Shown: piece after piece, positions 1-8,079 of the stretch
Numbering within the stretch: the first letter of the stretch is position 1
How the letters are laid out: each line of letters starts with the position of its first letter
Assembly (NCBI GenBank): GCA_014859605.1
Contig: JACUTW010000022.1
Span: 1 to 33,395 of the forward strand
From: Desulfuromonadales bacterium
GTDB taxonomy: Bacteria > Desulfobacterota > Desulfuromonadia > Desulfuromonadales > UBA2197
Reading direction: 5' to 3'
DNA: 33,395 nt
The notes under the pieces: model-generated
Databases searched by the model: none
Seen by the model: the letters and a program-made list of their open reading frames with translations, nothing else
What the model was told of the DNA's origin: nothing
Position numbers and translations under genes: made by a program

Positions 1-203
1 TTGGCGGCAACGCTGGTGAAGAGACGTAAGCGCTGGTCAGCCCACTGACCATGATCCTGATTATCGTCATTTCCGTCCATGTTGTTGTTGGCAATGCCAC
101 GCACACTCAAAGTACCGGTCATGTCAGCGGTGACGGCGAATGCCGGGGTGGCGAGGGCTGCAATAGCCAAAGCCGCGAGAAGCCATTTCATCTGTTTCTT
201 CAT
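1..203 (-). CDS. Porin-like outer-membrane protein, N-terminal fragment
   Basis: This reading frame is open from an ATG at 201-203 to the window edge and is absent from the ORF track because it has no stop here. The first residues, MKKQMKWLLAALAIAALA followed by TPAFA, form a classic Sec signal peptide with cleavage after AFA at about residue 23. The mature part begins VTADMTGTLSVRGIANNN and goes on with an Asp/Asn-rich turn and then DQRLRLFTSV. This short alternating beta-strand pattern with a D-Q-R-x-R-L element resembles the start of beta-barrel porins common in Desulfuromonadia. A strong ribosome site (AGGAGG) lies 7 bases before the ATG. Only about 67 codons are visible, so the porin call is an inference from the N-terminus; another exported beta-barrel protein is possible. 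Confidence 0.7.
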   Translation of the reverse strand, partial: MKKQMKWLLAALAIAALATPAFAVTADMTGTLSVRGIANNNMDGNDDNQDHGQWADQRLRLFTSVAA

Positions 204-590
204 GTTGTTGCCTCCTGTGATTGGTTGATCGAGTTTCCGCCGCGTCGTTAAAAACGATCGGCGGCACTTATAAACAGTGGGAAAACTTTTCTACCGCAAT
301 CATGCTGAGTAAACAAGTCACGTCTTGGTGTCGATTGTGGCATTTGTGTCAACTGCCATTTATGTTCTGTGGCAAAACCACCACAACCTTGACCGCCACA
401 CTTTACTTAAAGCATAAAAAATTTATAAATAAAACATGAAATTCAACAAAGAAACAGGTGTTTAAAAGTTAACTTAAACCGTCAATCTATCGATGATTTT
501 CTCCCTCCCTTTCAAGGGGAGGGTCCCATCCCCCTCCTAACCTCCCCCTTGAAAGGGGAGGAACTTGTACGCTGCTCATAATAGTTTTTC
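204..590. other. Gene-free interval upstream of the porin-like gene
   Basis: No convincing gene lies here. The part nearest the porin-like gene is its leader, and the middle is AT-rich (360-480). It contains several TGTGGCA/TGCCA-type short repeats around 337-400 that could be regulator sites for the minus-strand gene, and a TTGACA (minus strand, 345-350) without a clear -10. The right end holds the palindromic repeat at 501-562. The small plus-strand ORFs in the track (221-439, 565-861) have no coding character and are rejected. Confidence 0.6.
501..562. repeat. GC-rich palindromic repeat, copy 1
   Basis: A C-rich left arm ending TTCAAGGGGAGGG is followed by TCCCATCCCCCTCCTAAC and a right arm CTCCCCCTTGAAAGGGGAGG. 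The arms pair imperfectly with each other and each contains a smaller hairpin (CCCTTGAAAGGGG). The stretch from 523 to 553 is identical to 2312-2342 in the longer copy at 2255-2353. It sits 30 bases past the stop of the minus-strand thioredoxin gene, in a terminator-like position, but lacks a clear T-run. Confidence 0.8.
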
Positions 591-591
591 G

Positions 592-1104
592 CTATTTTTG
601 CAGTATCCGTGCCTTGATCTTTTGCCCGGTGATCCCGGTCGTATCACTCAAAACTTTCTGCTCCGGGGAAAGAATAATCAACCGCGGGATGGCATAGACC
701 CCATAATTTCGCATCATCTTGTCATCGCCAAGCAGCGTCACCACCGGACTTTTCATCGGAAAATTGCGCTGATAGGACTGAATCTCTTTGACCGGATCAT
801 CAAGAAAGACCTGAATCAGGGTGATATTCTGCTCACTGATAAAGGCGTCGATCTTCTGTAATTCTTTATCCTGATCCCGACAGCCGGGACACCAGGTTGT
901 GCCGAGCTTGAGGATGACCGTCTTGCCTTTGTAATCACCAAGGGAGACCTTTTTGCCGTCAAGCGTTGCCAGCGTAAAGTCCGGGGCGGTGGCGTTGACC
1001 GGTAAAGCAAGTAGCGATGTAGTAAAACAGAGACTAAAAAACAGAAACAGCAGGGTAAAGCCGACGTTTGTGCCGATTCTTCGCATTTTCGTGCGTAATT
1101 TCAT
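592..1104 (-). CDS. TlpA/ResA-like exported thioredoxin-family protein
   Basis: This 170-residue protein has a hydrophobic N-terminal segment (about residues 15-34) that acts as a signal peptide or membrane anchor, followed by an AhpC/TSA-Redoxin type thioredoxin fold. The active site W-C-P-G-C is at residues 71-75 and the cis-proline (YAIPRL) is at residue 140, both as expected for TlpA/ResA-type thiol-disulfide oxidoreductases. The start APDFTLATLDGKKVSL is the usual entry to this fold. The likely role is reduction or exchange of disulfides in periplasmic proteins, for example cytochrome c apoproteins, but no cytochrome maturation gene lies nearby to name a partner. A second ATG six codons in is an alternative start. 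The gene stands alone with its own promoter candidate and a palindromic repeat after its stop. Confidence 0.87.
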   Translation of the reverse strand: MKLRTKMRRIGTNVGFTLLFLFFSLCFTTSLLALPVNATAPDFTLATLDGKKVSLGDYKGKTVILKLGTTWCPGCRDQDKELQKIDAFISEQNITLIQVFLDDPVKEIQSYQRNFPMKSPVVTLLGDDKMMRNYGVYAIPRLIILSPEQKVLSDTTGITGQKIKARILQK

Positions 1105-1161
1105 CCCGGCGCAACTTTCATAATCGTTCAGAAAAAGAACTACGTTTTAAAACTTGACGCA

Positions 1162-1191
1162 AATTTATCAATTACTAAAACATGATGTCAA
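1162..1191 (-). promoter_or_regulatory. Candidate sigma-70 promoter for the thioredoxin-family gene
   Basis: On the minus strand TTGACA (1186-1191) is followed after 18 bases by TAAATT (1162-1167), about 60 bases before the start codon. The region is AT-rich. CTTGAC at 1153-1158 and GTCAAG at 1187-1192 form an inverted pair overlapping the promoter, which might be an operator. Confidence 0.45.
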
Positions 1192-1316
1192 GCATATAAT
1201 TTTATCTAAAAAATGACCGGATTTCACGGGCGGTTCTTGGAATAAGTTAATTCGGGTAAATTTACCAGATAAGCGATGAAATGCAAGAAATCTTTCGCGT
1301 CACGCTCCGGTATTTT

Positions 1317-1416
1317 TCCCCTCACCCGGCCTGCGGCCACCCTCAGCCCCGAGGGAGAGGGGAAGCTTCCCTTCTCGATGAGGGAGAAGGGGGCCCGAAG
1401 GGGCGGATGAGGGGGG
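1317..1416. repeat. GC-rich palindromic repeat of the CCCTCA...GAGGG type
   Basis: A long imperfect inverted repeat is centred on GAAGCTTC near 1371-1378. The left arm begins CCCCTCACCCGGCC and the right arm ends GGGGCGGATGAGGGG, with nested hairpins such as CCTTCTCGATGAGGGAGAAGG. Elements of this look are widespread intergenic repeats in proteobacteria. It lies downstream of the EEP-family gene (stop at 1495). Confidence 0.7.
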
Positions 1417-1438
1417 CTTTCGGTGAGGGGGCCCTGGG

Positions 1439-1478
1439 TTTTCCACAGTTATCAACACTATCAACAATGTTATGCACA
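1439..1478 (+). promoter_or_regulatory. Cluster of four DnaA-box-like 9-mers
   Basis: Four same-orientation 9-mers close to TTATCCACA occur within 40 bases: TTTTCCACA (1439-1447), TTATCAACA (1449-1457), CTATCAACA (1458-1466) and TTATGCACA (1470-1478). Each differs from the consensus at one or two bases. The spacing is tight and the orientation uniform. Whether DnaA binds here is unknown; this is about 12-13 kb from the likely origin. Confidence 0.4.
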
Positions 1479-1494
1479 GCCTGAAGAATGGGTG

Positions 1495-2217
1495 CTAACC
1501 TGCTGCTATTTCGAGCTTTCTTGCCGGAAATGAGGGGGTAATTTTCAGGAATTTGCGTAAATCGGTAATTTCGACTGTCAAGAGTAAAGGCAGGTGCGAA
1601 GAGGCTTGTCGGGCCAAGCGATTGCGTACGACTTCGATGGCGAGAACCCGGAGTTCACCGAGAATATAAGCCCGATCCCGCGCTAAAAGTGGCAGCCAGG
1701 CGGGATAGGTGCCGTGCACCAAAGGCTTGCTGACCCGTTGCAGCGCCAGCAACAGATCCCAATTGAACGCGCCGCTGCGGTTGCAACCGAAATCCCCGAG
1801 AATTAACGACGGGATCCCGAGATGCTGCGCTCCGAGCAGGTCGTCGCCCAAAAGCGAATCGATCTGCTCTTTGTGCTGCTGCGCTCCGTCGATCTGGACA
1901 TTATAGAAGTGCATGCGTTTTTGTCCGAAATCGAGTTCGGCGCGCAGACAACAGCCCTGTTCGCTCAAAGAAAAAGATTGGAGATGATGCAGGGGGTAAT
2001 AAGACAGGAAGGCGTTACCACAACGGCCCGGCGCGAGGTAGAGCCGCATGCCGAGCCGCTGTGCAAGGGTCTGGAGGTCGCTGCCGGCGCTGTCAACTTC
2101 TTGCAGAGCAACGATATCGGGCGCCGAGGCCGCAATCACCGCCTCGATCGCGGCGAGGCCGTCGCGATGGTGACTGAAAGCACGGACATTGTAGGTCATA
2201 ATCCGGAGACCGGGCAT
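1495..2217 (-). CDS. Endonuclease/exonuclease/phosphatase (EEP) family protein
   Basis: The 240-residue product begins LRIMTYNVR and continues with IVALQEVDS (Glu40) and LILGDFG (Asp142), the ordered metal-binding motifs of the EEP (DNase I-like) superfamily. N10, E40, D142 and a C-terminal histidine in SSHLPLLL (H208) fit the fold. Several usually conserved positions differ: the NTH motif reads NVQ, GDFN reads GDFG, and SDH reads SSH, so catalysis may be altered or weak. No signal peptide is visible, so it is probably cytoplasmic. Substrates in the family range from DNA to phosphoinositides and cannot be named here. The ATG follows a near-perfect AGGAGG. Length is typical of the stand-alone domain. 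Confidence 0.82.
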   Translation of the reverse strand: MPGLRIMTYNVRAFSHHRDGLAAIEAVIAASAPDIVALQEVDSAGSDLQTLAQRLGMRLYLAPGRCGNAFLSYYPLHHLQSFSLSEQGCCLRAELDFGQKRMHFYNVQIDGAQQHKEQIDSLLGDDLLGAQHLGIPSLILGDFGCNRSGAFNWDLLLALQRVSKPLVHGTYPAWLPLLARDRAYILGELRVLAIEVVRNRLARQASSHLPLLLTVEITDLRKFLKITPSFPARKLEIAAG

Positions 2218-2254
2218 CCTGCCTCCTTCTGGCGATGAAGTCTATTATTCATTA

Positions 2255-2353
2255 CTCCCTCCCCTTCAAGGGGAGGGTCGGGGTGGGGATGGGAAGATTC
2301 GGCGCCCAAACGTCCCATCCCCCTCCTAACCTCCCCCTTGAAGGAGGAGGAAC
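2255..2353. repeat. GC-rich palindromic repeat, copy 2 (long form)
   Basis: An imperfect inverted repeat of about 40 bases per arm: the left arm is CTCCCTCCCCTTCAAGGGGA through GGGGTGGGGATGGGA, and the right arm is TCCCATCCCCCTCCTAACCT through CTTGAAGGAGGAG. A loop of about 25 bases separates the arms. The right arm shares 31 identical bases with the copy at 501-562, which looks like an internally shortened version. It lies immediately 3' of the cyclophilin gene and 5' of the EEP gene. Confidence 0.8.
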
Positions 2354-2360
2354 TAGCCAT

Positions 2361-2927
2361 CTACTTCTTCACCCGCCGCACCTCTTTGATGACAACGGTT
2401 TCGACCGGGACATCGCTGAAACGGTTCTTCATGCCGGTGGGGGCAGCGCCGATTTTATCGACCACATCCATGCCGGCAATGACTTTGCCAAAGACAGCAT
2501 AACCAAAACCGGAAGAACTCTGGTCGCGGTGGTCGAGAAAACCGTTATCGACGAGGTTGATAAAGAACTGGCTGGTGGCGCTGTCAACAACCCCGGTCCG
2601 GGCCATGGCGATGGTGCCGCGGGTATTCTTCAGTCCGTTCGCCGCTTCATTCTTGATCGGCGGCTTCCCCGGCGACTTCGGCTGCAGCTCGTCATTCAAC
2701 CCGCCGCCCTGAATCATGAAGTTCTTGATCACCCGATGAAAAATTGTCCCTTTATAGTAGCCTTCGTCGGCATACGCCAAAAAATTCTTCACGGAAATTG
2801 GCGCTTTGACGTCGTCGAGCTCGACGGTAATCGCTCCTTTGCTGGTTTCGATCACCACCACTTCTTTGGCCAAAGCCGGAACTGCGGCAACGCAGAGGAG
2901 GAGAAATAAGCATACCACTCGTTTCAT
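2361..2927 (-). CDS. Exported cyclophilin-type peptidyl-prolyl isomerase
   Basis: This 188-residue protein has a clear signal peptide (residues 1-20, ending VPALA) followed by a complete cyclophilin domain. Diagnostic motifs are [13 protein letters not shown] at residues 63-75, which contains the catalytic Arg65, then [18 protein letters not shown] and GYAVFGKVI. It would catalyse cis-trans isomerisation of proline bonds in the periplasm and help exported proteins fold. The family (PpiA/PpiB) is common and the leader argues for the periplasmic form. A ribosome site AAGGA lies 9-13 bases before the ATG. It is the last member of the minus-strand series running from dnaA, but repeats on both sides suggest it may have its own transcript. 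Confidence 0.92.
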   Translation of the reverse strand: MKRVVCLFLLLCVAAVPALAKEVVVIETSKGAITVELDDVKAPISVKNFLAYADEGYYKGTIFHRVIKNFMIQGGGLNDELQPKSPGKPPIKNEAANGLKNTRGTIAMARTGVVDSATSQFFINLVDNGFLDHRDQSSSGFGYAVFGKVIAGMDVVDKIGAAPTGMKNRFSDVPVETVVIKEVRRVKK

Positions 2928-2962
2928 CTTGTGATCCTTTCATTTCGAGTTTTTTATTATTA

Positions 2963-3053
2963 GCTCCCCCCTTTGAAAAAGGGGGGCTGGGGGGGATTTC
3001 TTTTTGCGACCAGGCAAATCCCCCTAAATCCCCCTTTTTCAAAGGGGGACTTT
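2963..3053. repeat. GC-rich palindromic repeat of the AAATCCCCC...CTTTTTCAAAGGGGG type
   Basis: The left arm GCTCCCCCCTTTGAAAAAGG through GGGGGGGATTTC and the right arm CAAATCCCCCTAAATCCCCC through TTTCAAAGGGGGAC form an imperfect inverted repeat of about 38 bases per arm around a short loop. Each arm also folds on itself (CCCCCTTTGAAAAAGGGGG). It lies between the gpsA stop and the cyclophilin start. Its sequence differs from the copies at 501 and 2255, so it is a separate family. Confidence 0.8.
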
Positions 3054-3056
3054 TAT

Positions 3057-4064
3057 TCAGTGCCGCTCGTCTTTGAGTTCACGCAGCATCAGTTCGGTGA
3101 CGGCGCGACCGGGATCTTTGTCTTCGTACAGAATCTGATAGACCTGCTCGGTTATCGGCATGGGGACGTGCAGGCGATTGGCGAGCTGCCAGGTCGACAG
3201 GGTGGTGCGGACCCCTTCGGCGACAGCATGCATGCCGTCGAGGATCTCGGCAATTTTTCTCCCTTTACCGAGTTCGATGCCGACGGAGCGATTGCGGGAA
3301 AGGTCGCCGGTACAGGTGAGGACGAGGTCACCCATGCCGGCAAGTCCGGCAAAAGTTTCGGACCGGGCGCCCATGGCGAGGCCGAGGCGGGTCATCTCTG
3401 CCAAGCCGCGGGTGATCAGGGCGGCGCGAGTATTGTAGCCGAAACCGAGGCCGTCGACGACGCCGGCGGCCAGGGCAATGACATTCTTTACCGCACCGCC
3501 GAGTTCAACGCCGATGACATCGTCGGTGGTGTAGACCCGGAAGACTTCGTTGCTGAAAATCTGCTGCGCGGCGCGGGCGGCTTCGTGATGGTGGGCGGCG
3601 GCAACGACAGCGGTCGGCATGCCGCAAGCGACTTCCCGCGCAAAGGAGGGGCCGGAGAGGAAGGTGAGGCGCTCATGCAAAGCCGGGGGGAGGACTTCGA
3701 GGAGAAGATCGGACATCGGCAGGAGGGTGTCGTTTTCGATCCCTTTGGCGGCGGAGACGATGAGGGTGCCGGCGGCGATATGGGGGGCGGCCTGCAAGGC
3801 GACGCGGCGCATGACTTGTGAAGGGGGGACGAGAACAACAACATCGCGATCTTGAACCGCCGCCGCGAGATCGGCGGTGACAACAAGGTTTTTCGGCAGG
3901 GTAATGCCGGGGAGATAAAGGTCGTTACACTGCGTCGCCTGCATCCGCTGTGCGAGGTCGGCTTCATAGACCCAGAGGGTGACAGCAAAACCTTTGTGGG
4001 CGAGGAGCTTGGCCAGGGCGGTCCCCCAGCTGCCGGCGCCGACGACAGAGATCTTCTTAGTCAT
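3057..4064 (-). CDS. gpsA: NAD(P)+-dependent glycerol-3-phosphate dehydrogenase
   Basis: The 335-residue protein reduces dihydroxyacetone phosphate to sn-glycerol-3-phosphate, the backbone precursor of membrane phospholipids, in the cytoplasm. The N-terminal Rossmann motif GAGSWGTALAKLL starts at residue 9. The central SAAKGIE and LSGPSFAREV motifs and the catalytic-lysine segment GGAVKNVIALAAG are present, as is the C-terminal substrate-binding segment with GDLVLTCTGDLSRNRSVG. Length matches the family. The start ATG is preceded by AAGGAGATAAG and follows the stop of the TPR gene by a single base (TAAGATG), so the two are translationally coupled. No defect is visible. Confidence 0.97.
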   Translation of the reverse strand: MTKKISVVGAGSWGTALAKLLAHKGFAVTLWVYEADLAQRMQATQCNDLYLPGITLPKNLVVTADLAAAVQDRDVVVLVPPSQVMRRVALQAAPHIAAGTLIVSAAKGIENDTLLPMSDLLLEVLPPALHERLTFLSGPSFAREVACGMPTAVVAAAHHHEAARAAQQIFSNEVFRVYTTDDVIGVELGGAVKNVIALAAGVVDGLGFGYNTRAALITRGLAEMTRLGLAMGARSETFAGLAGMGDLVLTCTGDLSRNRSVGIELGKGRKIAEILDGMHAVAEGVRTTLSTWQLANRLHVPMPITEQVYQILYEDKDPGRAVTELMLRELKDERH

Positions 4065-4065
4065 C

Positions 4066-4905
4066 TTATCTCCTTTGCTTCTTCTTCATGTGGAGTTCCA
4101 GCATCTCGGTCTTCTTGGCCAGAGCCTCGGCATTGGGGTATTCCCCCTGTAAGGAGTGGAGCAGACTTAAGGCTTCAACAAAGTTGTCGCGTTCTTCGAG
4201 AACAGCGGCCAGACCAAAGCGGGCTTCAATGGCATAAGGGCTGGTCGGCCAGCGCTCCATGACCTCACGAAAGGACTGAATCGCCGCTTCGCTTTCACCG
4301 AGCAGAGAGTAGACCGTTGCCACCCGATAGCCGGCTTCGGCCAACAGGGGACTCTGCGGATAATCGCGCCGCAACCCGGCAAAGGCTTCGACCGCCTGCG
4401 GGTAATCTTCCTGCCGGAAATAACTGTCGGCAATTTCGTATTGAATCTGATCGGGATTCGCCACCCCGAGACTCAGCGCCTTGCGGTATTCCTCGGCTGC
4501 GCGCGGATAGTCGCGCTGGCGGATTTTATAGATCTCGGCAATGCGCACCTGCGACTCCCGCACCAGGGCGGACTCGTCCGGATACTTTTGCTGCAGGGTC
4601 AGGTAATCGAGGAGCGCCTCAGGATAACGCTTCTGGTAAAGATTTTTGATCTCGGCGCCCTGAAACAACGCCTGGCCGGCGAGATGAAAGGACGGATTGC
4701 GCCGGTAAATCCCTTCGTAATAATCGAGGGCCTGCTGATAATCCCTTTCGCCGACCGCCACCGCCGCCAAACTGAAATCTGCTTCCAGGGTCTCTTCCAA
4801 TTGATTGGTCGAGTACAGGAGGCCGCCAAAGATCAGCACCAGAACCAGCAATAGTCCGGGGACGCCGCGCCGCCAGAAGAAGGATCTCTGCTTAGAGCGT
4901 TTCAT
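4066..4905 (-). CDS. Membrane-anchored TPR-repeat protein between gyrA and gpsA
   Basis: The product begins [14 protein letters not shown], has one transmembrane segment ([17 protein letters not shown]) and then an extracytoplasmic or periplasmic domain of tandem tetratricopeptide helices, e.g. [56 protein letters not shown] and [22 protein letters not shown] repeats mediate protein-protein contacts; the partner is unknown. The ORF track starts at 4998, but that overlaps the end of gyrA by 107 bases. The ATG at 4905 overlaps gyrA by 14 bases and sits behind AAGGAGGAG, giving 279 residues; ATGs at 4947-4959 are alternatives. Coupling to gyrA upstream and gpsA downstream (one-base gap) places it in the same transcript. 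Confidence 0.85.
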   Translation of the reverse strand: MKRSKQRSFFWRRGVPGLLLVLVLIFGGLLYSTNQLEETLEADFSLAAVAVGERDYQQALDYYEGIYRRNPSFHLAGQALFQGAEIKNLYQKRYPEALLDYLTLQQKYPDESALVRESQVRIAEIYKIRQRDYPRAAEEYRKALSLGVANPDQIQYEIADSYFRQEDYPQAVEAFAGLRRDYPQSPLLAEAGYRVATVYSLLGESEAAIQSFREVMERWPTSPYAIEARFGLAAVLEERDNFVEALSLLHSLQGEYPNAEALAKKTEMLELHMKKKQRR

Positions 4906-7471
4906 CTCCTCCTTCAGCAGCTTCTTCTGTAACTTCCGGATATCCATCATCCCCATCATGCTCTTCGTCCTTCTCTGCGAGTCGTGCCACCGCGACAATC
5001 CGCTCGCCCGGTTCGAGGACCATCAGTCGCACCCCTTGGGTGTTGCGGCCGATGACCGAGAATTGCGAGACCGAGGCACGTAGAATCTTGCCTTGATCGG
5101 TGATCAGCATTAAATCGTTGATGTCGGTCATCTGCATGAGATTGACGACATGGCCATTGCGCTCGGTCGTCTTGATCGTAATAATCCCTTTACCGGCCCG
5201 ACTCTGCACGCGGTATTCGGCGAGCTCGGTCTGTTTGCCGTAGCCGTTTTCGGTGACGGTAAAGATCGTCGAACTTTCGGCATCGGCTTTGATGATCTCC
5301 ATGCCGATGACAACATCATCCCCTTCGAGGGTCATCCCCCGCACGCCACGGGAGACACGCCCGACCGGACGGGCATCGTCTTCGGCAAAGCGGATCGACT
5401 TGCCGTTCTTCGAAGCGAGGAGGACGTGCTGCTTGCCGTCGGTGAGGGCGGCAGCAATAAGGCGGTCGCCTTCGTCAAGGTTGACGGCGATGATGCCGCC
5501 GACCCGGACATTGCTGTACTCTTTGAGCGGGCTCTTCTTGACGACCCCCTGGCGGGTGGCCATCATGATAAAGCGTTCGTCATCGAACTCCTTGACCGAA
5601 AGGATGGCGGTAATCTTTTCGCCGGCCTGGAGGTTGAGGAGATTGACGATCGCTTTGCCCCGCGTCGCCCGGCCCCCTTCGGGGATTTCATAGACCTTGA
5701 GCCAGTAAACGCGGCCGAGATCGGTAAAGAACATCATGTAATCTTTGCTCGAAGCGACGAAGAGGTGCTCGACGAAATCCTCTTCCTTGGTCTTCATCCC
5801 GCTCTTGCCTTTGCCGCCGCGGCGCTGCGCCCGGTACAGCGAGCTGGCGCTGCGCTTGATATAACCGGTGTGGCTGATCGTCACCACCATATCCTCTTCG
5901 ACGATGGTGTCTTCGAGGGTGATTTCGGCGCTGAGGTCGATAATCTGGGTACGGCGGACATCGCCGAACTTGGCTTTGATCTCGTTCAGCTCATTGACGA
6001 TAATCTTGTAAATTTCACTCTCGGAGCTGAGAATTTCTTTAAGCCGGGCTATCAACTGCTGGATTTCCCCGTATTCATTGAGAATCTTCTCGCGCTCCAT
6101 ACCAGTCAGACGCTGCAGGCGCATTTCGAGGATGGCCTGGGCCTGTTTCTCGGAGAGCTGCGGACGCTGGTTCTCCATCTCCAAAGGAACAGCGATCTCG
6201 AACTTCGCCAGCCACTCGGGATCGGCAAAGGTCCCGGCGATCAGCCCCTGGCGCGCCTCTTCCGGATTCTTTGCGGCTCGAATTAATTCGATGATGGCAT
6301 CGAGCCAGTCAAGAGCGATCTTCAAACCTTCGAGGATATGGGCGCGGGCCTCGGCCTTCTTGAGATCGAAGATAGTACGGCGGGTAACGATCTCTTTGCG
6401 GTGATCGACAAAGTGCACAATCGCATCGAGGATCGACAGCACCTTGGGGCGGCCGGCGACAATCGCCAGCATGTTGATGCCGAAGGAGGTCTGCATCTGC
6501 GTCTGTTTGTAGAGGTGATTGAGGAGCACCTGGGGGTTTTCGTCGCGCTTGAGATCGATGACGATGCGCATCCCGTCGCGGTCCGATTCGTCGCGAATGT
6601 CGGAGATCCCTTCGAGCTTCTTTTCGCGGACGAGTTCGGCAATCTTGGTAATCAGGTTGGCTTTGTTGACCTGATAAGGGATTTCAGTGACGACGATCGA
6701 CTGCCGCTCGTTCTTCTTCTGGGTCTCGACAAAAGCGCGGGCCCGCATCTGCACAATGCCGCGGCCGGTGCGGTAGCCCTGGACGATCCCTTCACGGCCA
6801 TAGATAAAGCCGCCGGTCGGGAAGTCGGGGCCGGGGATGATAGCGATCAACTCTTCGACGCTGATCAGCGGATTGGCGATGTAAGCGATAATGCCGTCGA
6901 TGACTTCATTGAGATTATGGGGAGGGATGTTGGTCGCCATGCCGACAGCAATGCCGGAGGAACCGTTAACCAGGAGATTGGGGAATTTGGCGGGGAAGAC
7001 CAACGGCTCGTAAAGAGAGCCGTCGTAGTTCGGCCCCATCTCCACGGTCTCTTTATCGAGATCGTTGAGCAATTCGTGGGCGAGCTGCTCCATGCGGATT
7101 TCGGTATAACGCATCGCCGCCGGCCGGTCGCCGTCGATCGAACCGAAGTTACCCTGGCCGTCGACCAGGGGATAGCGCAGGGAAAAGTCCTGGGCCATGC
7201 GGACGATGGTGTCGTAAGCAGCGGTATCGCCGTGCGGATGGTACTTACCGATGACGTCACCGACGACGCGCGCCGATTTTTTGTAGGCTTTGTTCCAGTC
7301 GTTCCCCATTTCATGCATGGCAAAGAGACAGCGACGATGCACCGGCTTCAGCCCGTCGCGCACATCCGGCAACGCCCGGCCGATGATGACGCTCATCGCG
7401 TAATCCATGTAGGAACGCTTCATCTCGTCTTCAATATTGACGGCGGTCTTTTTCACGATCGGTTCAAGCAT
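4892..7471 (-). CDS. gyrA: DNA gyrase subunit A
   Basis: This 859-residue protein is the DNA breakage-reunion subunit of gyrase, which introduces negative supercoils together with GyrB. The catalytic tyrosine is Tyr122 in [10 protein letters not shown], matching E. coli numbering. The quinolone-pocket region reads [13 protein letters not shown], with Thr83 and Asp87; Thr at 83 is a common natural variant of Ser. The C-terminal wrapping domain has the GyrA box QRRGGKG, which distinguishes it from ParC. The acidic tail ([10 protein letters not shown] and onward) is typical. The ATG is preceded by AAGGA. Unusually, gyrB is not directly upstream: the HepT/MntA pair and a 266-base gap with an inverted repeat lie between them, so gyrA may have its own promoter. 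Confidence 0.98.
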   Translation of the reverse strand: MLEPIVKKTAVNIEDEMKRSYMDYAMSVIIGRALPDVRDGLKPVHRRCLFAMHEMGNDWNKAYKKSARVVGDVIGKYHPHGDTAAYDTIVRMAQDFSLRYPLVDGQGNFGSIDGDRPAAMRYTEIRMEQLAHELLNDLDKETVEMGPNYDGSLYEPLVFPAKFPNLLVNGSSGIAVGMATNIPPHNLNEVIDGIIAYIANPLISVEELIAIIPGPDFPTGGFIYGREGIVQGYRTGRGIVQMRARAFVETQKKNERQSIVVTEIPYQVNKANLITKIAELVREKKLEGISDIRDESDRDGMRIVIDLKRDENPQVLLNHLYKQTQMQTSFGINMLAIVAGRPKVLSILDAIVHFVDHRKEIVTRRTIFDLKKAEARAHILEGLKIALDWLDAIIELIRAAKNPEEARQGLIAGTFADPEWLAKFEIAVPLEMENQRPQLSEKQAQAILEMRLQRLTGMEREKILNEYGEIQQLIARLKEILSSESEIYKIIVNELNEIKAKFGDVRRTQIIDLSAEITLEDTIVEEDMVVTISHTGYIKRSASSLYRAQRRGGKGKSGMKTKEEDFVEHLFVASSKDYMMFFTDLGRVYWLKVYEIPEGGRATRGKAIVNLLNLQAGEKITAILSVKEFDDERFIMMATRQGVVKKSPLKEYSNVRVGGIIAVNLDEGDRLIAAALTDGKQHVLLASKNGKSIRFAEDDARPVGRVSRGVRGMTLEGDDVVIGMEIIKADAESSTIFTVTENGYGKQTELAEYRVQSRAGKGIITIKTTERNGHVVNLMQMTDINDLMLITDQGKILRASVSQFSVIGRNTQGVRLMVLEPGERIVAVARLAEKDEEHDGDDGYPEVTEEAAEGGDETL

Positions 7472-7515
7472 TCGGTATTCCTTGTGTCAGTTATGGATTT
7501 TGCTCTATTTAATCT

Positions 7516-7658
7516 AAAAACAGCAGTTAACCGCAGATAAGGGCGGATAAAATCTGATAAATCAAGACGTTAATTATGTTGTCCGGCTCACCCGCCGGGT
7601 GAAATGCTTGTCTCTAGTTTTATCTGTCCTTATCAGCAGTTATCCGCTTTTTCAGCGG
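7516..7658. repeat. Inverted repeat of the CCGCAGATAAGGGCGGATAA type
   Basis: In the gap between the mntA stop and the gyrA start, CAGCAGTTAACCGCAGATAA through GGGCGGATAAAATCTGAT (left arm, from 7516) pairs imperfectly with AGTTTTATCTGTCCTTATCA through GCAGTTATCCGCTTTTT (right arm, to about 7658). The arms are about 40 bases each and 57 bases apart. The spacer has its own hairpin (CCGGCTCACCCGCCGGGTG). The ATAAGG/CGGATAA repeats look like a dispersed bacterial intergenic repeat. The remaining bases of 7472-7737 hold the gyrA leader and no gene. Confidence 0.7.
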
Positions 7659-7737
7659 CCAAATGTTTTTTTGGGTTTAACTATGTGAACTGTCAGATGC
7701 ACGGTGATCTCCTTCGAAATGCCGCGTCCTCAGCCTA

Positions 7738-8079
7738 TCAATGCCCGGCTGACTCCCCACTCTGCACCACCACATACGCCGCTTCAATCTCTTGCTGGAA
7801 ACTCTCGGGAATTCGGGCCCAATCGACGATATCGACTCGCAAAGGCAGGTTGCTTTCGCTTAACGCCGCCCGCAGTGCCGCAAGGCCGTTGCTCTCGATG
7901 TCCGGATGCCGCGGGTTGCGCACCACCAGATCAAGATCGCTGGCGGCATGCCCCTGGCCGGTGACGCGGCTGCCGTAGGCCCAAACATCGGATGAAGGGA
8001 CATGCCGGAGCAGGAGTTCCCGCAACAGAGCCAAGTGACGGGGCGATAGCTGCAGAATCCCGGCGCCACACTCAGGCAT
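7738..8079 (-). CDS. mntA: MNT-type nucleotidyltransferase, antitoxin of a HEPN/MNT pair (MntA-like)
   Basis: Starting at the ATG at 8079 the product is 113 residues. It carries GSRVTGQGHAASDLDL, an exact G-S-x10-D-x-D match (G36, S37, D48, D50), and a third acidic residue in RVDIVDW (D83): the full metal-binding set of a minimal nucleotidyltransferase. In characterised MntA/HepT pairs this enzyme transfers AMP to a tyrosine of the partner HEPN toxin and silences it. The ORF-track start at 8262 lies far inside the hepT gene and is not supported; the chosen ATG overlaps the hepT stop by 8 bases (ATGCCTGA), the usual coupling for these operons. Other possibilities are HI0073-like nucleotidyltransferases of unproven function. 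The motif evidence is strong, the in vivo role is inferred. Confidence 0.88.
   Translation of the reverse strand: MPECGAGILQLSPRHLALLRELLLRHVPSSDVWAYGSRVTGQGHAASDLDLVVRNPRHPDIESNGLAALRAALSESNLPLRVDIVDWARIPESFQQEIEAAYVVVQSGESAGH

Larger units (their letters stand above)
1105..1494. other. Gene-free interval with promoter, repeat and DnaA-box-like cluster
   Basis: This 390-base gap between two minus-strand genes carries an AT-rich promoter-like segment (1140-1215), a GC-rich palindrome (1317-1416) and a run of DnaA-box-like 9-mers (1439-1478). No coding sequence is supported. The track ORF at 1281-1484 runs through the palindrome and is rejected. Confidence 0.6.

Noticed and set aside
501-3053. 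The clustered C/G-rich repeats as a CRISPR array
   Set aside because: The units differ in sequence, are separated by whole genes and lack regular spacers.
6338-7540. Plus-strand ORF (400 aa) opposite gyrA
   Set aside because: Shadow of gyrA; the same holds for the 378-aa ORF at 5150-6286.
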